From contig CANNZV010000125.1 in NCBI GenBank assembly GCA_947561585.1, positions 248,001 to 312,000 on the forward strand: a DNA stretch of 64,000 bases. The letters are read 5' to 3'. A program made the translations under genes and the position numbers. The notes beneath the pieces were generated by a model, which saw only the letters and a program-made list of their open reading frames with translations, was not told where the DNA came from and searched no databases. This DNA comes from Caprella mutica. Taxonomy: Eukaryota; Arthropoda; Malacostraca; Amphipoda; Caprellidae. Of the stretch, positions 54,599 through 64,000 are shown in pieces (the stretch's first letter is position 1; every line of letters begins with the position of its first letter).

Positions 54599-56260
54599 AA
54601 TTATTGTTTCTTAATTATTTCAATTGTTAAATTTGTAAAGCTAATAATCCTGGGTATAAGTTATAACAATAAACTCAGTCCTTAGAAGAGCAATTTAATT
54701 TTTTATATTTGTGACTTATATCACCATCATAGTTTGTAGCCTATTTATTATACCTGCATATATTGTATTATTTATATACGTATAGGCTGATATAGCTATA
54801 TTGTATTACGTAATTAAGGTATTGATGATAAAATCATGCATATGCACATACTAATGTATAAATTATAATCCATTGCTTACAGTAATTTGGTATATTTCCT
54901 CGATGGAAAATAGGTAAAATTTAAGATTCTGTAATACTAATATTATAAATATGTAACTCTGTAAGTATAAAAATTGATTGAGGGTATATTATGGAGCCGG
55001 CCTTTACCCTTTCTATATTATTTGATATGTCTATCTACCATCATTAATTAAAATAAATTGAAATTAATTATCTGCAGATGCAATTGAATTCAATTATTTG
55101 AATCAATTTTATATACCTTAATAAAAATTATTCCCTGTTTCTGTAATCTAATTATATGGCTCTCCATTTTTTTTTCATGCTTGAGGAAATTCAAATTTTA
55201 TTATGATGAGTAATAACGATGCGTTTCATCCTATAAATGAGTTTAATCATTCAATAACAGCGATTACTCTTACGAAAAATGATTGTCGCAAGATAGGGTA
55301 AAAGCGACACCTTGCGTCCTTGCTTGATATTACTGTGTATACATCTTGAAAACGATCAAATGGTTTATGATTAATTTAGTTGAAAAACTATTAGAGTAGG
55401 AGTAAAATTTTCACAATGTCGTATTGATTATCATTCAATCCATCCTGTTTTATTTCATTAGTAGGTATATAAAAGATCATATCACTCTCTTATTTCCATT
55501 ACATCATTTATCAGTGTGACGTCATAGGGCTGAGGTGTGGCCTGCTGGCAGCCATATTAATTTGTGTAAGAGATTGCCCTAGAGTACTAAGGTAATTTGC
55601 CTGAATGTATATCATTATGTGTTATATTTGTGATGACTTTGATACTCGACTCTCAATTCTTAATTTTTGCCACGTTTTAAAGTCTCTCACGGTGTATTTT
55701 TTTTATACTATCAGTGAAAAATCGATCTGAACTCGAAGAAAACCTACGTTCATGTTTATGAGCCTCATCGTTTAAACATGATAAAATAGTTATTTAATCT
55801 GTATTAAGTTTGTGTTTACTAAGTACTAAGTAGCATATTCTTATTTGAAATACTATGGTTCTTTGGTGTTTATAAACATTTTCTTTATCTTTCTTTATGT
55901 TTTCAGCAGAACACTTGAAAAATGGATATACCTAAATTCAATTAATTTTTTGGTACTTCCGTACCTGCGGTCCTGCCAAATGTTCTTCTATTTAATATTC
56001 TGTGTTTACTAGAAAATTTAACACCATTTAGACTGTTTAGTAATGTGTAATTATTATTTCATTCATCTTCCAAAGTTCCAATGGAGGATTAAAATTTAAT
56101 TATAATAATAAAGTGAATAAACGAAGAAAATTAAATTCTCTTTTTCCTAAGTCATTATAAATTGTGTCTCTGAACTCAATAATCTGTTAGAGAACACCAG
56201 ACAGTATTTCATTTTTCTCCCTTCAAAATTAACAATTTACCAAAGTTGGTGGATTTTCAG
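54599..56260. other. A+T-rich region without recognised gene
   Basis: Only short frames. GTGACGTCATAGGGC (about 55517) is a CRE-like site near GGCAGCCATATTAAT; no gene downstream is recognised. Confidence 0.45.
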
Positions 56261-56500
56261 CCATGTTTCATAGTGTGGCAGGAAAGTTGCCAGTTTGATC
56301 TAGGTAGATCGCCACATTTTATAGTAGATATTTGGCTTCTTGGTGAAGAATTTATAATTGAAAACATCATTATGTTTCATGTGCTTGCTTTATGGCTATT
56401 TTATTAGTGATGTAACAGTTACCTAATTACAGTTTTTTAAATTTATTTCACACCTCAAAAGTCGCCAATATTGGTGACTTCGTGCATACTTTGGAACATG
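56261..56500. mobile_element. Element Y, copy 1
   Basis: Starts CCATGTTTCATAGTGTGGCA and ends GTGCATACTTTGGAACATG, inverted ends. Inside are GGAAAGTTGCCAGTTT and, near the right, AGTCGCCAATATTGGTGACT. It is immediately followed by an element X copy. Confidence 0.7.
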
Positions 56501-56772
56501 CCAGTCTTTATTTCATGATAAATTCCACCTACATACCAGACTGTATTGCATGGTAAATTCCACCGACTTGTTGGTGGAATTTTTTTCTATTGAAAATAAT
56601 CTACCTAGCAATGTCGGTGGATTCTTAGCTATTTATTCCTATGTTACCATTAATTTTCGGTGGAAAAATAGGTAAAATGTTGGTGGATTAGCCAAATTAC
56701 TGGAAATTTATGGTGGATTTTTACAGCTTTTTCAAAGAGTCAGTGGAATTTTGTGCACCAAATACACCTAGT
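56501..56772. mobile_element. Element X, copy beside Y1
   Basis: CCAGTCTTTATTTCATG, a duplicated start (CCAGACTGTATTGCATGG), then ACCGACTTGTTGGTGG, GTTACCATTAATTTTCGGTGG, and GTGCACCAAATACAC at the end. Confidence 0.65.
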
Positions 56773-57120
56773 TCAAGAGTACGTACCAAGTCGTCGATTA
56801 ATTGTAGACTTAAAATTTGTGAAAAAAAGTATCTTTCACATATATAGATGACTAATGAGCACTTAAATTAGATTTAAAATTAAAATTGGTGACCCATAAT
56901 CATCAACGGCGGTACCGCGCATCTTTGTTGAAATGTAAACAAAGCAGCCATTTTGTTTTGATATGGCGTGGACCACGGTGACGATGTATAATTCAAATTG
57001 TATATTAGTTTTCTGTTTTCGGTGTTCTTTTGTTATGAATGATGTGGTCACTATTTGTCATTTTAATTTGATGCTCTCTGACTAATTATCGGAAAAAAAC
57101 AAATGAATGACTATAAAGAA

Positions 57121-57215
57121 AGTATGCCTCTCTCAGGCCTCTCTGTGATTGGCTGGTATCAGTTGTATGCCTCTCTCTGATTGGCTGATACGCTCTCAAT
57201 TAATTTAGGTAGTTA
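57121..57215 (+). repeat. Duplicated GCCTCTCTCTGATTGGCTG
   Basis: Two copies of TATGCCTCTCT..TGATTGGCTG GTAT. Each carries an inverted CCAAT box (GATTGGCT). Possibly promoter-like, but no transcript is identified nearby. Confidence 0.5.
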
Positions 57216-57359
57216 TAATAATATAGGTATATTAACGACTGTTGACTTTCAAAATTGGAATTAAATTATGACGACTGGCGACTGCATTACTAATATTTGT
57301 CGACTTATTTTTGAAAAAAAAGATATATTGGCGACTCAATGAATATTCTCTGAAACTAG

Positions 57360-57760
57360 GCAAATACAGACTGGCCGACTTGTTGGTAGAATTTTTTTCT
57401 ATTGAAAATAATATTCCAGCAAAGTCTGTGGATTTTTAGCTATTTATCCCTATGTTACCATTAATTTTCAGTGGATAAAGTGAGAAAATGTTGTTGGATC
57501 AGCCAAATTATTGGAAATTTATGGTGGATTTTTAAAAATTTTCAGCTTTTTGGAAAAATCAGTGGAATTTTGTGTACCAAATACAGACTGGGGAACATAG
57601 ATTTTCAGCTATTTATATCTATGTTACCATTAATTTTCAGTGAATAAATTGGGAAAAAGTTGGTGGATTGGTCAAATTATTGGAAATTGTTGGTGGATTA
57701 TTTTAACTTTTTGAAAAACTCAATGGAATTTTGTTCACAAAATACCGACAATAGAGCCAG
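57360..57760. mobile_element. Element X, two partial copies in tandem
   Basis: 57360-57590 runs from CAGACTGGCCGACTTG to TGTACCAAATACAGACTGG. 57595-57755 repeats TATGTTACCATTAATTTTCA and GTTGGTGGAT with its left end missing. Confidence 0.6.
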
Positions 57761-58200
57761 GTAATATAGCACGTCCAAACTCCATTTTAATGGTGAGTTC
57801 GTGACAGTTATTTTGAGCCCTTCAATTGCAAATGGTGAGAAATATCTAATTTTCTCCTTAGCTATAATTTATTTTGGGAGAGAATTTATGATAATTTGAT
57901 TATTTTTGAGAGAAATTAAGTGATTTTCAGGGAGACAAATGGAGAGTTTATGAGCATTGAGCCACACTATTTTACTTCATACTATTTTATTTCGCTGGAG
58001 AGAGGCCAGATAATAAAGCGTGAAAATGGTGACTTTGTGACTGTTATTTCATTTTTGAACCCTTCAATTGGAAATAGCGATAAATATCCAATTTTCTCCT
58101 ATGCTACAATGTTATTAAACTTATATATATGATAATTTGATCATTTTGGAGAGAAATTTGTTTTTCTATGGAGAGAGAAAAGGAGAGTTATCAACCATAC
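57755..58200. repeat. 'TGGCGAG' repeat, two tandem copies
   Basis: CACGTCCAAACTCC, GTTATTTTGAGCCCTTCAAT, then again AGATAATAAAGCGTGAAAAT, GTTATTTCATTTTTGAACCC, each followed by ATTTTCTCCT.TGCTA. Compare 18636-18800. Confidence 0.6.
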
Positions 58201-58215
58201 TATTTTACTTGAGAG

Positions 58216-58720
58216 CCATGTTTCAAAATGTGGCAGGAAAGTCGCCAGTTTAGTGAGAAAATGGATCCAAGTTGCCACATTTAAGGTACTTTAAAAGAGA
58301 AATTTGATTTCCTAGTGAAGATTTTACACTTGGAAACATCTTTATGCTCTGGTGCATGTGCATCTCTTGAGACTATTTTGGAAGTGATTTACTTGTTATT
58401 TACATGTTTTCCAACTCATTTAACTTCTCAAAAGCCAGTCTGTATTTGGTTCACAAAATCCCACTGACTTTTTGAAAAAGCTGAAAAAATCCACCTTAAA
58501 TTTCCAGTAATTTGTCTGATCCACCAACATTTTTTCTCCATTCTTCCACCGAAAATTAATTGTAACATGGGAATAAATAGCTATAAATCCACCGACTTTG
58601 ATAGATTATTATTTTCAAAGGAGAAAAATTCCACCGACATGTCGGTGGAATTTACCATGAAATAGTCTAGCTCAAAAGTCGCCAATATACTGGCGACTTT
58701 GTCCACACTTTAAAACATGG
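58216..58720. mobile_element. Element Y, copy 2, split by X
   Basis: Left part 58216-58434 starts CCATGTTTCAAAATGTGGCA; right part 58671-58720 ends TGTCCACACTTTAAAACATGG. Joined across the insertion they reproduce copy 1 (240 bp class). Confidence 0.78.
58435..58670. mobile_element. Element X, copy with clear target duplication
   Basis: 236 bp from CCAGTCTGTATTTGG to AAATAGTCTAG, flanked by exact CTCAAAAG octamers (58427-58434 and 58671-58678) inside element Y. The inner palindrome CCACCGACATGTCGGTGG lies near the right end. The 8-bp duplication suggests a hAT-type non-autonomous element. Confidence 0.8.
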
Positions 58721-58864
58721 CTTGGGAGAGAGGCTAGAGAAACCCAGTCTGCAAAGCATGCACAATCAGTCTCCAGATATTTAATTTTTTGGGGCAATTC
58801 TCTTAGATAATTTTAAAATTTCTCCAAAATCGCCAAAAATTTCAAAGTACTCTCCAATAATTAC

Positions 58865-59390
58865 ATGCCACTCTGTATTTCATGGCAAGTTCCACCGACT
58901 TGTCTGTGGAATTTTTCCCCTTCATAAATAATATTCCAGCAAAGTCATTTTTATGCTGATCATTCCTATGCTACCATTAATTTTTGGTAGATAAATTGGA
59001 AAAATGTTGGGGATCAACCAAATTATTGGAAAATGTTGGTAGATTTTTTTCAGCTTTTTGAAAAAGTAGAATTTTTTGCACCAAATACTGCCGAATAATT
59101 TAGGAGACTAAACTTCACCACCTCATGCATCTTTTTCAGACTGGGAGAGCCCAGTGGCAGTCTGCCAGTCTGTATTTCATGGTAAATTCCACCGACATGT
59201 CGGTGGAATTTTTCCTCCATTGAAAATAATATTCTGGCAAAGTCGGTGGAATTTTAGCTATTTAATCCTATGTTACCATTAATTTTCGGTGGAAAAATGG
59301 GTAAAATGTTGGTGGTTCAGCCAAATCAATTTTTTCAGCTTTTTCAAAAAGTCAGTGGAATTTTATGCTCCAAATGAAGACTGGGCAGTC
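58865..59390. mobile_element. Element X, two further copies
   Basis: 58865-59090 is diverged (ACTCTGTATTTCATGGC to CACCAAATACTGCC). 59163-59390 is better preserved: CCAGTCTGTATTTCATGG, CCACCGACATGTCGGTGG, and closing CTCCAAATGAAGACTGGGC. Confidence 0.7.
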
Positions 59391-59644
59391 TGCAAGACTG
59401 CAACGTGTTCCCATGCCATGTTAAAGAGGCTGGAAAATTGTGAGCCAAAATTTCACCAAAATTCTGAGCCAGCCAATTTGGCTCACTTTTTGATTATTAC
59501 AAGCCAAAATTAACATGGGATAATAGGAATTAATTCAAAATTTAATGCCAATTAGACATATCTTAGTCTTGACCTTTTGAAATCTAAACCAATTAATTGG
59601 TTTAACAGACATACTTTGTAACATGGTGTCCATGTCACTAAAGA

Positions 59645-60180
59645 TTAGATGCGGTCACGTCAAACTGTACGTCTGTTTGTCAATCAGTCAGTTCAGCTTT
59701 GAATTGCCTTCTCTTCCTCCACATTTTCATCAAAATTTCGCTTTCTTCTTCCCTCCTCTCCGAACAAAAACACTACAACAATAGTCTGCCTCTCCTGTCT
59801 CCTCCTCCCTTGGTCTTTGCAGCTCCAAAGCCCCTCTCCTCTCATCCTCCAGCTCTCCACAATCTTACACAAAGTGCAACAAATTCTTCACCTGTCCTCC
59901 CTCTCCACATATCAAGCATCTATCCTCAAGGAGTTGGTTCTTGCTCTGAAACATATTCTGTCTCCCTCGTAGTATAATGTATTCATCAATTTTTATTCAT
60001 TATTTCAAACTAGCTTGGCATTCTGCTCTTAGGAATTGTTATGGAATGTTTATATTGGTAACCAATTTAAACATTCATTAACAATTCCTAAAGAGCAGAA
60101 TGCTAAGCTAGTTTAAATGATGAATAAAAATTGATGTATAAATTTACGTATAGTTTGACATGACCGCATCTAAAATGAAA
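59645..60180. mobile_element. Inverted-repeat element with ~110-bp arms
   Basis: AGATGCGGTCACGTCAAACT and, inverted, AGATGCGGTCATGTCAAACT mark the ends. Near the centre CTAGCTTGGCATTCTGCTCT / CTAGCTTAGCATTCTGCTCT and AGGAATTGTTA arms pair around TATTGGTAACCAATTT. The left arm is interrupted at about 59674-59970 by a retroelement fragment absent from the right arm. Confidence 0.75.
59690..59970 (-). pseudogene. Non-LTR retroelement 3' fragment (zinc-knuckle)
   Basis: On the minus strand one frame reads KNQLLEDRCLICGEGGQVKN then LLHFV-stop-DCGELEDERR. The C-x2-C ... H-x4-C spacing followed by an acidic helix is the knuckle near the C-terminus of I/Jockey-type reverse transcriptases. One stop lies inside the motif. 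The plus-strand frame over it is a shadow. Confidence 0.6.
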
Positions 60181-60280
60181 CGTATTAGCTGCGCCAAATT
60201 GGTGCACTAACCCTACTACGCCAATTAGTGAATTGAGATCTCGCGTGAATTAATTGGCATCATCTGACATACTTTATGAC

Positions 60281-60540
60281 ATGGGCCGTGTGATAGGAAA
60301 GTCGCCAGTTTTGAGATTAAATGGTACCAGGTTGCCACATTTAAGACACTTTGAAGAAGTAATTTTACTTCCTAGTGAAGAATTTACTCTTGGAAAACAT
60401 CCTTATGCTTAATTTCTGATTCATGTGTATCTCTTGAGACTATTTCATAATGATTTACTTGTTATTTATAGGTTTTTCAATTTATTTCCCCCTCAAAATT
60501 TTCCAATATACTGGCGAATTTGTCCATATTTTGAAACATG
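60281..60540. mobile_element. Element Y, copy 3
   Basis: CATGGGCCGTGTGATAGG and AAAGTCGCCAGTTTTGAG at the left, GTCCATATTTTGAAACATG at the right. The TTGCCACATTTAA, CCTAGTGAAGAATTTAC and TCTTGAGACTATTT blocks match the other copies. Confidence 0.7.
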
Positions 60541-60798
60541 AGTAATTAGGTCTATAGTGTTGCTCAAAGGAAGCTAAATTTCTCATCAAATTTATCAAAT
60601 TATACCTACTTAATTATCTCCAAAATAATATACTTAAAAGAGTATGCAAAATTATTCTCCAGATATTTTATTTTGGGACAATTTCTCTCTGAAGATTTTC
60701 AATTTTTTCTCTAAATTGACCAAAATTCTCAAACTCTAGGTAGCTAGTAGTTTCAAGTAAAAAGATTAATTAATTAGAAAATTCAAAATTGTTGCTGG

Positions 60799-61054
60799 CC
60801 ATATTTCAAAGTATGGACAAATTTGTGATTATATTGGTGACTTTTGAGGGGTGAAATAAGTTTTATAAGTCATATAATAAATAAATTGCTCGTAAAACAG
60901 TTTCAAGAGATACACATGCATCAGATATGAAGCATTAGGATGTTTTCAATTGTAAAATCTCCACTAGGAAGTCAAATTTCTTCTTTAAAGTATCTTAAAT
61001 GTTGCAACCTGGATCCTTTTTCTCACTAAACTGTCGACTTTCCTGCCACACATG
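60799..61054. mobile_element. Element Y, copy 4 (reverse)
   Basis: CCATATTTCAAAGTATGGAC to GTCGACTTTCCTGCCACACA TGG; inner blocks are the inverse of copy 3 (CTCAAGAGATACACATG-type, CACTAGGAAGTC). Confidence 0.7.
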
Positions 61055-61819
61055 GAAAATAGGTTACTGGATAATTCAGAAAGCCAGTTTCTTTGAAATG
61101 ATGAACTAAGTATAGGTTTTGGAGGCATGAGAAAGTTAAAAGGATTTTGTAAAGATATAAAACGAACAAAAGTAAATAGAAAGAAAACAAACATAAAGAA
61201 TATTACAGAAAATATATATAAAGCAAAAGTAATTGAATGAAATTAAAGTTAAATGAAAATAAAGAATAATTATAAAGCACAATATAGAAAGCAAACAAAT
61301 AATATTAAAGCAGAAAAGAACATAAACTCACAAGTAATGGTTGGGGAGGTCACTTGCAACTAGGCAAGTGACAGTGTCAGAAGAACTTTATCAGTTAGGC
61401 TTGATCTTAAACATGCCTTATTAATAGGTTCATGCCTTACATTAATTAACATCAAAATACCTTTGAACAAATATCCTGATTCCTGAAAAATATTGGGAAA
61501 TTAATAAGATGGTATATGAGTGGAATAGCTAGTTTTCAGAATTGACATGGGGTGAAATTGGTAAATATACATTTGCACCAGACTTCCTGGTACGGTATGT
61601 TTACATGTAATTATTGCTAATGGAGTTATTTTGGAAAATTTTGATCACTTTGGAGACACCCTTAAAATGGCATAATATGATCAGACACATTTTGCATACT
61701 AGTAGAGTCATCTCAATGAAGCACATAAAACTTACGAAGGAGTTGGGTAGGCTGTCTACTGTCAAACCAACTCAATCTCCAGAAATCTTCAGAAACACGC
61801 AACTATATTTTCTACAGCA

Positions 61820-62540
61820 GTTCTTGTTGCACTTGTGATTATCCTGAAACAGGATCGAATAAATGTAGTCATTTTCTCTGACTCAAAAAGTGCAGTGCAA
61901 TCTGTATGAGACAAATTTTACAAACATCCACTGTCTAGAGTGATACATATGTGGATCTCAATATAATTCTGCTGTATTCCCAGTTACTTTGGAATTGACG
62001 GAAATGAGATTGCGGACTGCCTCACAAGGACTACTACCCTTATATCAGAAATAAACTTCAAAATCAATGGCAGAGACATTGGCTTGCAATTGGACTTAAA
62101 CTTCTAAGGATAAAGGAAGATGTATCTTAATGGCAGTCATCACATCAGAAAAGTAGAAAATGCAAGACTATTTTGACACGCCTTAGAATAAGACACAGGA
62201 GACTTGCCCACAATTACCTACTGTGTGATGAAAACCTCCCATATTGTGAAAATTAATTGTCTTACCTCGTATTCTAACCGAGTGCACTTCCTATAGTGAT
62301 GAGAGATGGAGACATCTTGGCAGAGATAGTATCACAGAGCCTCTGAGTATTGATATTTTAAAGGATGGCAACAGGAATATCAACAGAATAATGGTCTTCC
62401 TTGATGAAATTAATATTATACATGAAATGTAACCTATAAGTTGAAATCTTATATCCTGGCACCTATGACCCCTGTGGTTGATGAGCTTAACCCCCCTGAT
62501 AATCTTCTGCATGTGAGCTAATAAATAAATAAAAAAGGGT
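61820..62540 (+). pseudogene. Non-LTR retrotransposon 3' end with RNase H domain
   Basis: One frame reads RINVVIFSDSKSAVQSV, stop, then WISI-stop-FCCIPSYFGIDGNE and IADCLTR. FSDS and GN.IAD are RNase H active-site motifs in the arrangement of I/Jockey-type elements. Further on come LRIRHRRLAHNYLLCDENLP and DILKDGNRNINRIMVFLDEI, typical of the C-terminal tail. It ends in AATAAATAAATAAAAAA (62521-62537), a poly(A)-like 3' end. Frame breaks show it is inactive. The 5' limit is uncertain and may reach 61614. Confidence 0.75.
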
Positions 62541-64000
62541 GAAAGTCTGCTAATCTTGCCCATGTGCCAAAGATCTTAGGAGACGTTTTTGATGGAAAAT
62601 ATATCTTTGTAAGTAGTTCCTATGTTTACATGTAATTATTGGAGACTTTTTGGAGAATTCTGCTCATTTTGGAGACAGATTCATATGGTGCAATCTATTG
62701 CCTCATCTGATTTAAATCAATCGTATCTACAGTTTAAAGGTCCTCTCCACTCTATTTTTTTTTACTTTATTGGAGTCTTAAGAATTTCTTTCTTTAGGAC
62801 TGTTAGAAATTTTCTTTTGCAGGTTACACACTCGAAGTAAAAGAGTGTGGATTATATAAACTCTCCATTCTTCTCTCAAATGGTACTGAATTTCTCTCTT
62901 AAATGATGAAATTTTCATAAATTCTCCAAAATATCATTCTACCGTAGGAGTAAATTAGATATTTCTCTCCAATTCCAATTTAAAGGGTCAAATTCACAAT
63001 CACAAACTCACCAATATATTTGTGAGTAAGGCTTACTTTATTACCTGGGTTGCACTATCATGAATTGAATACCATGATTTAAACTGTAATAGTTATGGAT
63101 TATGTAGTTTTCTGCATCGGAAATTAAATTGATTCATTTGGTCTGATGGAGTTCAGTCAGAGTTTTGATATGACCCATTTTCACTTTGATTTGAAAAAAA
63201 TTAAATGAAAAAGAATTTCTCTTTTTGAGTATGATTCAAAAATTAGAGACCAATTCATTTTCTTCATGCCATACTAGGAGGATTCATAAGTGTTTTCATG
63301 TAATCTGAGAATTTTTATTACCAAATTAGCTGGGAAGTGTAAAATAGGTTGGTAGCCAGTTGGCAATCCACATTTCAAAGAGTGGATATAGTTGTTAGTC
63401 AGCTTGAAATATATCACTAGCAACTTTGAAGATGGAGTGAAATATGTTGTAGAATATGCAAGTAACAAGTAAATTCTTTAAAAAATAATTTAAAGGATGC
63501 ACATAAAGCATAATTATGAATACAATTGGTAAATCTTCACCTTGAAACCAAATTTTTCTATATTGATGACCTGGAATCAGCTAGCCAATACCAATTTATT
63601 TTTTTAATACATCGGTGATTTTCCTGTCATACTTAAAAACACTGCTGGCAATATCAACACAGTTGATAAAAAAAAACACTAGAGCTTCTTATTGTAGTTA
63701 CCTATTGAATTTATACAGCTTTATCTGTTTTTATTTTAACCTTTATTCAATTATTTTATATTACCATTAATCTATTGATGCTAATGCAAAAATTTATTTT
63801 CTGACTTTGGATACACAATTTTTCACTCCTGCAAAGTGGAAAATGAAAAAATTGGGGAGGATATTCTATTTTCCTATGTTACAAAGTTAAGCTAGAGAGA
63901 AAATAGGTCAATATTTTGATACTGAAGAGTAAAAATAAAGTCCTTTTCTCTTGACTATGATTATTACACTATTCCACTTGAGACCCATGCTAGAAAATCT
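62541..64000. other. Repeat fragments without recognised gene
   Basis: It contains an AAAGGTCCTCTCCACTC end (62736-62752), a reverse 'TGGCGAG' fragment (62985-63050), and a possible Y fragment (CCACATTTCAAAGAGTGG, 63369-63386). No gene seen. Confidence 0.45.

Noticed and set aside
55517..55550. GTGACGTCATAGGGC considered as a promoter of a gene near 55.5 kb
   Set aside because: No coding exon, splice site chain or conserved frame is visible nearby; similar TGACGTCA sites occur elsewhere in repeats.
59699..59977. 92-codon plus-strand frame rich in Ser, Leu and Pro
   Set aside because: The opposite strand has a zinc-knuckle pattern of a non-LTR element, which explains the pyrimidine-rich plus strand.

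Overview
This 64-kb window looks like A+T-rich insect nuclear DNA. The evidence is a spliced host gene with GT-AG introns, many cut-and-paste DNA transposons, and non-LTR and Penelope-like relics. I think a hemipteran-type genome is plausible, but that is inference; the sequence alone does not fix the species.

Only one host gene is clearly supported. It is the insect ortholog of Unr/CSDE1 (cold shock domain protein E1, 'upstream of N-ras'), on the minus strand between 3201 and 15419. I could join ten coding exons across GT-AG junctions in consistent phase, giving 3558 nt, or 1185 codons plus a stop. The protein has a long Gly/Ser/Asn-rich N-terminus, a series of canonical and degenerate cold shock domains, and a SUZ-C-like tail. 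A 5' UTR exon extends to about 15928. A possible promoter and first exon (AAGATGGCGGC plus a TGACGT-type site) lies about 6.5 kb further upstream, near 22400.

The Unr introns are loaded with transposons. Intron 5 holds an apparently intact piggyBac-like element (6887-9408). It has perfect 14-bp terminal repeats inside TTAA sites and an open 578-codon transposase with the three catalytic Asp residues. It sits inside a smaller element that resembles a non-autonomous relative of itself. Intron 1 is mostly a hAT-type element ending 13 bp from the exon 1 splice donor.

From about 16 kb to the right edge the window is almost entirely accessory DNA. The main theme is a set of elements whose two ends are inverted arrays of short phrase-like repeats of 14-24 bp. 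Each family uses a different phrase: GGACAATTCGCCGC, GGACATTTCGTCCAC, CCCCGGTATATTCCAC, GGTCATGAGCCCCC, GAGCCGTGGGATAAAAAAT, and GGGACAGAGAGGGACATCCC. Target-site duplications are visible for two families: 8 bp for the GGTCATGAGCCCCC elements (two copies) and 9 bp for one GGACAATTCGCCGC element. Two families share an interior but differ in end phrase.

Other contents are Tc1/mariner copies and relics, a PIF/Harbinger element with transposase and MADF-like remnants, a Penelope-like GIY-YIG relic, and non-LTR RNase H and zinc-knuckle relics. There are also several short inverted-repeat families, nested many times between 18-21 kb and 56-61 kb, and satellite arrays at 43.7-44.2 and 49.7-53.4 kb.

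One unexpected candidate gene is a tiny spliced minus-strand unit (44820-45550) encoding 39 residues, inside a 4.2-kb terminal-inverted-repeat element. I do not recognise its product.
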